Shown here piece after piece: positions 5,232 through 9,537 of a DNA stretch of 9,537 bases (the stretch's first letter is position 1; the number at the start of each line of letters is the position of its first letter). The stretch is from the NCBI GenBank assembly GCA_947628885.1, contig CANRBO010000041.1, positions 1-9,537 of the forward strand, in the 5' to 3' direction. The position numbers and the translations under genes were made by a program. The notes beneath the pieces are model-generated. The model made no database searches, was not told the DNA's origin, and saw nothing but the letters and a program-made list of their open reading frames with translations. This DNA is from an uncultured Clostridia bacterium. Its GTDB lineage: Bacteria; Bacillota; Clostridia; TANB77; CAG-508.

Positions 5232-5914
5232 TAAACTTTTTTCCTTTCTTCTTTTTCTTGACAGAAAAAGTTTCCTTTACCGTCTATCGTTACTATTAAA
5301 CAATGCTCCGGTGTAGTATTAAATTTTTCTACTTGCTTTGTAAGCCATTTATAATCTTTTCCTAATTTTCTAAGGTTATCATACATAATTTTTCCGTCTA
5401 ATACTAATTCATAAGGGATTCCTTCATAATCAGGTTGTATTCCTAAATCCTCAGGTATAACCGTTCTTTTTTCAGGTTTTTGTACTACTGATATATTGCC
5501 ATTTGTTTCCAAAATAGCATATTCTACATCTCCTAAATTAAATATATTGCTATTTCTTAATCTTTCTTGCAATTCATTTAGAGTAAATCTTTCCTTTATT
5601 AATGCTTGTTCATCTATTTTTCCTCTATAAATTAATATTCTAGGTTTTCCGCAAGTGATACTTCTAAATCTTATTGATTTTAAATTAAAAAATGATATTA
5701 TCATGTGCATTGCCAATAAGCCCAATATTGGCACTATTCCATTAAATATTGGTATTCCTAAATCTGACATTGGTATTGATGCTAGGTCTGCTATCATAAT
5801 TGATATTACTAATTCAAATGGTTGAAGTTGTCCTATTTCTCTTTTACCCATCATCCTCATTACTAATAAAACAATAATATATAAAAAAATTGACCTAACA
5901 AATGTAATTAACAT
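5231..5914 (-). CDS. YetF/DUF421 family membrane protein
   Basis: A 227-residue membrane protein with hydrophobic segments at about 2-20, 33-50 and 55-77, then a soluble C-terminal part. The family signature is clear: RMMGKREIGQLQPFELVISIMIADLA (20-45) after the first helix, and GKPRILIYRGKIDEQALIKERFTLNELQERLR in the soluble domain. The pattern GDVEYAILETNGNISV follows. Relatives in Bacillus are linked to spore membrane properties; the '2Duf' protein raises spore heat resistance. The exact biochemical activity is unsettled. GAAAGGA (5925-5931) is ten bases before the ATG. It is the first gene of a two-gene unit with the DUF4363-like gene. No convincing promoter was found, although TATACT-like sequence lies in the upstream AT-rich gap. 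Confidence 0.92.
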   Translation of the reverse strand: MLITFVRSIFLYIIVLLVMRMMGKREIGQLQPFELVISIMIADLASIPMSDLGIPIFNGIVPILGLLAMHMIISFFNLKSIRFRSITCGKPRILIYRGKIDEQALIKERFTLNELQERLRNSNIFNLGDVEYAILETNGNISVVQKPEKRTVIPEDLGIQPDYEGIPYELVLDGKIMYDNLRKLGKDYKWLTKQVEKFNTTPEHCLIVTIDGKGNFFCQEKEERKKV

Positions 5915-6041
5915 AACATTTAATTCCTTTCACCTAAATTTCATCAACTTTTAATATATTGTTTCCATTGTTCTCGAAATTATTAGTATAATTTTTATAA
6001 TTTGGGAAATAATTTTATTAACCATTATTCTTTATAATTAT

Positions 6042-6050
6042 TGGTATAAA
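6042..6050 (+). promoter_or_regulatory. Possible extended -10 promoter of the small membrane protein
   Basis: TGGTATAAA gives an extended -10 element with no clear -35 box. Transcription would start near 6057. That leaves only about five bases before the ATG at 6062 but room for a ribosome binding site before the ATG at 6083. The 14-base stretch 6036-6049 nearly repeats 5978-5991 (13 of 14 identical). Confidence 0.35.
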
Positions 6051-6063
6051 TAGATATAAACAT

Positions 6064-6070
6064 GGAAGGA
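6064..6070 (+). promoter_or_regulatory. Ribosome binding site deciding the start of the small membrane protein
   Basis: GGAAGGA lies 12 bases before the ATG at 6083. The in-frame ATG at 6062 overlaps this site and has no purine-rich sequence of its own, so the later start is preferred. Confidence 0.55.
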
Positions 6071-6082
6071 ATAAATTTTATT

Positions 6083-6460
6083 ATGAAAATTAATAAATCA
6101 ATTCAATTTATTGGTAGATTAATTACTAGTAGCTTGGTTTTAGGAGTCACTGCCTTTTTTACTCCTGGTTTTACTACATCTAATATTTGGATTTTAGCAA
6201 TAGCTGTTATAGCCTTAACTATGGTTGATTTTTTTATTGATAATTTTACAAAGCTTTATTATCATCCTTTTATTAAATTTATTATTGGATTTGTTCTTGC
6301 TGGCATTGCTCTATTCTTAGTTCAATATTTTGCTATTGGATATATGCTTTCTTTTCTTTCACTTTTTTTAGGAGCATTAATTTACGGTTTAGTTGACTAC
6401 ATGCTCCCTAGTGAAGATTATAATGCTAATATGCAATCTAAAAGAGCAATAATTTCTTAA
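6083..6460 (+). CDS. Small four-helix membrane protein (YvlD / phage-holin-family-IV-like)
   Basis: From the ATG at 6083 this is a 125-residue protein with four predicted membrane helices (about 8-26, 34-51, 63-83 and 87-107) and a short polar tail. The features FFTPGF after helix 1 and GALIYGLVDYMLP in helix 4 resemble chromosomal proteins annotated 'phage holin family protein', related to YvlD of Bacillus. The holin label is a family name only; no lysis gene or phage gene is nearby. Starting at 6062 would add seven residues, but the ribosome binding site supports 6083. It is divergent from the YetF gene and convergent with the pyrophosphorylase gene. Function is unknown; a role in the cell envelope is only a guess. 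Confidence 0.75.
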   Translation: MKINKSIQFIGRLITSSLVLGVTAFFTPGFTTSNIWILAIAVIALTMVDFFIDNFTKLYYHPFIKFIIGFVLAGIALFLVQYFAIGYMLSFLSLFLGALIYGLVDYMLPSEDYNANMQSKRAIIS

Positions 6461-6475
6461 CTTATTGCCCTTTTT
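6440..6475. terminator. Bidirectional terminator between convergent genes
   Basis: Arms 6440-6452 and 6462-6474 pair over 13 positions with a single mismatch, which becomes a G-U pair in the minus-strand RNA. Terminal A and T runs supply U tracts in both directions. The left arm overlaps the last codons of the small membrane protein, and the right arm ends eight bases from the stop of the pyrophosphorylase gene. Confidence 0.75.
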
Positions 6476-6481
6476 ATTTAT

Positions 6482-7720
6482 CTATAATTTCCAATAGCTA
6501 TTATATAATTTGATTGCAGTCTCCGGACTGTCTATGCCTTCTGCATTTTTTATTGGTGCAAAATCTTCTTCTCTTCTTCCTCTTAGTATTGATATATTAT
6601 CGAAATAGTTGAATCCGTCAAATATAAATGCTTCATATTTATATGCATTAGGTTTTGTTGCTTTAACCAAATTACCATTTTCATCAATGTAATTTGCTTT
6701 TTTATGTGCACTATGATATGGCAATTTTTGTTCAGCAATTTTTTCTAATGCCCTTAAACTAAATAGATTGCACATTATATGTGATTCACCAAATAATAAT
6801 TCTCCTTCTTCATCTGTTTCTTCTGCCATTTCTTCCGGTAATTCCGTATATTCAATAACTGCTGGCTTATTATCTTTTTTGCAAAATACACCTACTCTTT
6901 CATGTGGATTTGCTTTTACAACTGATTTTGAGCCAATCTCATTATTATCTTGTATTGTAAGTCCCAATAGAATAGGATCGCACATATTTAAAAGTGCATT
7001 ATCGACTGCTCCAATAAATATCCATTGGACTCCTCTTTTCCTCATATCATCTAGTACACCTTCTTTTTTCATTGATTTGAATATACTTCCATTTCCGTCT
7101 GATGCTAATTTAAGGTCATAATTCTCATCTATTAAAATCTTTCCTTTCTCACTTAACAAAGGCAAATTTGCTTGATTAAAAAACATAACATTTTCCTTAG
7201 AATATCCGAAATAATTATGTTCTTCAAAAAATTCAACTGTTTTTTCGTTATTTTCTGTACTTGTCATTATATACCAAGGAAGAATTATATTATACTTTTC
7301 ATTTTCTCTTTGTAGATTTTCCGCTATTATTTGAAATAAATATTTTGCCTCTGGCTTTATTTCTAATTTAAATGTTCCCTTTGGGCCATTATGTCCAAGC
7401 CTAGTTCCTTGACCGCCAGCCATAGTTACTACAGCATATTTGCCTGCTTTTATAGTATCAATTCCTATTTTCTCTATACTTTTGTATTTGTCTTCTTCTA
7501 ATTTGTATTTATCTACAAATGGAACATGTTCTATAATTACGCCTTCTATGGCTTTGTCTATATTTCTAGTACTTGTTTGATATAATTCTTTTAATTGTTC
7601 AAAATCTATATTTTCTATTTCTTTTATAAGTTTTTCTTTTTTATCATTATCTACTTTTTCTAAATATTTAATTAGATGCTCTTGATTATTTTCTCTTAAT
7701 ATTTTATTTATAGCCTCCAT
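6482..7720 (-). CDS. UDP-sugar pyrophosphorylase, UDP-N-acetylhexosamine type (UDPGP family)
   Basis: A 412-residue cytoplasmic nucleotidyltransferase that makes a UDP-sugar from a sugar-1-phosphate and UTP. The nucleotide-binding signature MAGGQGTRLGHNGPKG is at 100-115. Further family landmarks are ASDGNGSIF (206-214), the GAVDN segment (237-241), and SKSVVKANPHERVGVFC (264-280) leading to VIEYTELP (288-295). The pattern is that of the eukaryote-like UAP1/AGX branch, which acts on GlcNAc- or GalNAc-1-phosphate, rather than bacterial GalU or GlmU. There is no left-handed beta-helix acetyltransferase domain. Substrate choice cannot be read from sequence alone. GAAAGGA (7730-7736) is nine bases before the ATG. 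The gene is divergent from spoIVA and has a vegetative-type promoter. Confidence 0.9.
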   Translation of the reverse strand: MEAINKILRENNQEHLIKYLEKVDNDKKEKLIKEIENIDFEQLKELYQTSTRNIDKAIEGVIIEHVPFVDKYKLEEDKYKSIEKIGIDTIKAGKYAVVTMAGGQGTRLGHNGPKGTFKLEIKPEAKYLFQIIAENLQRENEKYNIILPWYIMTSTENNEKTVEFFEEHNYFGYSKENVMFFNQANLPLLSEKGKILIDENYDLKLASDGNGSIFKSMKKEGVLDDMRKRGVQWIFIGAVDNALLNMCDPILLGLTIQDNNEIGSKSVVKANPHERVGVFCKKDNKPAVIEYTELPEEMAEETDEEGELLFGESHIMCNLFSLRALEKIAEQKLPYHSAHKKANYIDENGNLVKATKPNAYKYEAFIFDGFNYFDNISILRGRREEDFAPIKNAEGIDSPETAIKLYNSYWKL

Positions 7721-7767
7721 GTTTCACTATCCTTTCTAATTTATTTTTGTATTTGTGATTCTTATGT

Positions 7768-7796
7768 ATTTTATCATATTTATGTATTTTATGCAA
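7768..7796 (-). promoter_or_regulatory. Predicted promoter of the pyrophosphorylase gene
   Basis: On the minus strand, TTGCAT (7791-7796) and TAAAAT (7768-7773) are 17 bases apart, with TGA before the -10 box. This vegetative-type promoter suggests expression during growth, unlike the sporulation gene on the other side. Confidence 0.55.
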
Positions 7797-7818
7797 TATT
7801 TTCAAAAAAGGTTTATTT

Positions 7819-7916
7819 TATGCGATTTAGCCCTTTTCCAAATTGAATTTACTTTTTCAATTGACGTATGCGATTTAGCATACAAATTACGTTTACTTTG
7901 TAAATTTCAATTGGCG
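7819..7916. repeat. Imperfect tandem repeat, two units of about 48-50 bases
   Basis: Unit 1 (7819-7866) and unit 2 (7867-7916) both begin with the identical 13 bases TATGCGATTTAGC. They then share AAATT, TTTACTTT and end in TTCAATTGACG versus TTCAATTGGCG. Each unit has its own dyad. In unit 1, AATTGAA (7841-7847) pairs with TTCAATT about eight bases on. In unit 2, GTATGC (7866-7871) pairs with GCATAC (7878-7883). The two copies lie directly side by side in the gap before spoIVA. Confidence 0.65.
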
Positions 7917-7962
7917 ATAAATTTTTTATAAGTCACTTTTCAAATAATATTTTTTGAAATCA

Positions 7963-7993
7963 GTCATATCTTTGATTTATTTTAATATACTTT
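7963..7993 (+). promoter_or_regulatory. Sigma-E-like sporulation promoter of spoIVA
   Basis: GTCATATC (7963-7970) resembles the sigma-E -35 box. After 15 bases, TATACTTT (7986-7993) resembles the -10 consensus CATACANT. In Bacillus subtilis spoIVA is transcribed by sigma-E in the mother cell, so both position and sequence fit. The AT-rich context makes chance matches easier. Confidence 0.55.
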
Positions 7994-8032
7994 AATAAAG
8001 TTTTGTACAAACGTCTCTAAAGGAGGTAAAAA

Positions 8033-9535
8033 ATGGAGGACAATTTAAAACTATATCAGGATATAGCAACTCGTACTGATGGTGATATTTATGTTGGAGT
8101 AGTTGGTCCTGTAAGGACTGGTAAGTCAACTTTTATAAAGAATTTTATGGACTTACTTGTTATTCCTAATATTGATAATAATTACAAAAGAGAAAGGACA
8201 GTTGATGAGCTACCCCAAAGTGCTACTGGCAGAACCATTATGACTACCGAGCCTAAGTTCATCCCCAATGAAGCTGTTGAAATCACATTAAATGGCAATG
8301 TTAAGTTCAGAACTAGATTAGTTGATTGCGTCGGTTACTTAGTTAATAATGCGATTGGATATATGGAAAATGATATCCCTAGGATGGTCAAAACTCCTTG
8401 GTTTGATGACGAGATACCTTTTCAAGAAGCTGCTGAAATTGGAACTAAGAAGGTAATTACAGATCACTCTACCATTGGCATATTAGTAACTACTGACGGA
8501 AGTTTTTCCGGAATAAGCAGAGATGATTACGTTAATCCTGAAGAAAGAATTGCAAATGAATTAAAATCGCTAAATAAGCCTTTTGTAATTGTTTTAAATA
8601 CTTCTACTCCTTATTCTAATGACACGATTGATTTAGCTAATAATCTTGAACAAAAATATGGAGTTCCTGTAATACCTACTGACTGCGCTAACATGAATTT
8701 AGACGACATTAATGAAATTTTTAGCAAAGTTTTATATGAATTTCCAACTCAAAGAATAAATTTGAAATATGCTAAATGGATTGACGCCTTAGACCATAAG
8801 CATTGGTTAAAGAGTGAAATGTTTAATGAAATCAAAAATAATTTTTCTGATTTAAGAATTATAAAACAAGTTAATTCTGTTGTAAGCTCTATGCAAGACA
8901 GTCTAAATACAGCTAATGACAATGCAGTCATTACATCATGTAATGTCGAGCAAATAGATTTAGGCACAGGAAATATCACTATTTCTTTGGACGTAAATCC
9001 AACATTGTTTTATAAAATATTAACTGAAATGTCAGGCACTCCTATAACCAATGAATACGAGCTATTTTCAACATTTTCCGATTTTGCAACAACAAAAAAT
9101 AAATATGACAAAATAGCTCCTGCATTTGAAGAAGTAAATGTTAAAGGATATGGCATCATTACCCCTTCTATTGATGAACTAATCTTAGATGAACCTGAAA
9201 TGGTTAAACAAGGAAGTAAATATGGAGTTAAATTAAAAGCTAAAGCTCCAAGTATTCACTTAATTAAAACCGAAGTTGAAACAGAAGTGTCTCCAATAGT
9301 TGGAAGTGAAAAACAATCTGAAGACCTAGTAAAATACTTGCTTTCTGAGTTTGAAAATGATCCTAAAAAAATATGGGAATCTAATATTTTTGGAAAAAGC
9401 TTACATAGCTTAGTAAATGAAGGATTGCAGAATAAATTGGCTTGTATGCCTGAAGATGCTCAAATCAAATTGCAACAAACACTTGAGAGAATTGTCAACG
9501 AAGGTTCAGGCGGACTAATTTGTATTATCCTATAA
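8033..9535 (+). CDS. spoIVA: Stage IV sporulation protein A, spore coat basement ATPase
   Basis: ATPase that polymerises on the outer forespore membrane and forms the platform on which the spore coat assembles. It is anchored by SpoVM in Bacillus and also needed for proper cortex formation. The 500 residues are close to the Bacillus protein (492), and the typical GGLICIIL C-terminus is present, so the gene is complete. The N-terminal TRAFAC-type ATPase domain (about 1-235) has Walker A GPVRTGKST (25-33, K31), the threonines of GRTIMTTEP (T71/T72) that match the family's sensor threonines, and a Walker B-like RLVDCVGY with D98. VIVLNTSTPYS (185-195) is the base-binding-type strand. The middle and C-terminal regions are typical of the family. 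AAAGGAGGT (8019-8027) sets the start. The stop is two bases from the window end, so what follows is unseen. Confidence 0.98.
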   Translation: MEDNLKLYQDIATRTDGDIYVGVVGPVRTGKSTFIKNFMDLLVIPNIDNNYKRERTVDELPQSATGRTIMTTEPKFIPNEAVEITLNGNVKFRTRLVDCVGYLVNNAIGYMENDIPRMVKTPWFDDEIPFQEAAEIGTKKVITDHSTIGILVTTDGSFSGISRDDYVNPEERIANELKSLNKPFVIVLNTSTPYSNDTIDLANNLEQKYGVPVIPTDCANMNLDDINEIFSKVLYEFPTQRINLKYAKWIDALDHKHWLKSEMFNEIKNNFSDLRIIKQVNSVVSSMQDSLNTANDNAVITSCNVEQIDLGTGNITISLDVNPTLFYKILTEMSGTPITNEYELFSTFSDFATTKNKYDKIAPAFEEVNVKGYGIITPSIDELILDEPEMVKQGSKYGVKLKAKAPSIHLIKTEVETEVSPIVGSEKQSEDLVKYLLSEFENDPKKIWESNIFGKSLHSLVNEGLQNKLACMPEDAQIKLQQTLERIVNEGSGGLICIIL

Positions 9536-9537
9536 TT

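Larger units (their letters stand above)
7721..8032. other. Divergent regulatory gap between the pyrophosphorylase gene and spoIVA
   Basis: This 312-base stretch has no protein gene. In order it holds the ribosome binding site and promoter of the pyrophosphorylase gene (7730-7796, minus), an imperfect tandem repeat with internal dyads (7819-7916), an AT-rich spacer, and the sigma-E-like promoter and strong ribosome binding site of spoIVA (7963-8027). Confidence 0.75.

Noticed and set aside
6002..6010. TTGGGAAAT, also found in the dyad upstream of the Cro/CI-type regulator (opposite strand)
   Set aside because: A nine-base match in AT-rich DNA is too short to propose a shared operator.
6062..6082. 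Earlier ATG for the small membrane protein
   Set aside because: It has no ribosome binding site and would leave almost no leader after the predicted promoter; the ATG at 6083 has GGAAGGA upstream.
6083..6460. Holin-like membrane protein as evidence of a prophage
   Set aside because: No lysin, structural or integrase gene is nearby, and such proteins are common chromosomal genes in Firmicutes.

Overview
The window looks like chromosomal DNA from a low-GC, endospore-forming member of the Clostridia. The DNA is very AT-rich: one tyrS stretch, 2401-2460, has 15 G+C in 60 bases. Ribosome binding sites are strong AGGAGG or GAAAGGA types. The window ends with a complete spoIVA, which is found only in spore formers, and it carries a rubrerythrin, typical of anaerobes. 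No species can be named from the sequence alone.

Layout. (1) 34-300, minus strand: rpsO (ribosomal protein S15), with a structured leader that may bind S15. (2) 517-1323, minus: a 268-residue protein of unknown family with clearly higher GC than its surroundings, probably acquired. About 430 bases of very AT-rich DNA follow, then a small divergent Cro/CI-type regulator (1751-2020, plus). (3) 2224-3997, minus: rubrerythrin followed by tyrS, apparently one transcript from a consensus promoter with a perfect 16-base palindrome at the predicted start site. (4) 4157-4711, minus: an HD-domain phosphohydrolase-like protein. (5) 4842-5914, minus: a YetF/DUF421 membrane protein and a DUF4363-like partner, overlapping by one base. 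A small four-helix membrane protein (6083-6460, plus) is divergent to them. (6) 6482-7720, minus: a eukaryote-like UDP-N-acetylhexosamine (or other UDP-sugar) pyrophosphorylase. (7) 7721-8032: a regulatory gap with an imperfect tandem repeat and a sigma-E-like promoter, leading into spoIVA (8033-9535, plus).

Most genes are core functions: translation (rpsO, tyrS), oxidative stress defence (rbr), nucleotide-sugar supply and spore coat assembly (spoIVA). The accessory-looking part is 480-2100, with the GC-shifted orphan gene and the lone regulator. No CRISPR array, tRNA, rRNA, insertion sequence or recognised defence system was seen. The observations most worth a second look are regulatory: interleaved complementary segments in the rpsO leader, the rbr-tyrS operator with related motifs next to the HD gene, the absence of a T-box before tyrS, and the tandem repeat before spoIVA. 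The orphan gene is the main candidate for undescribed protein biology.
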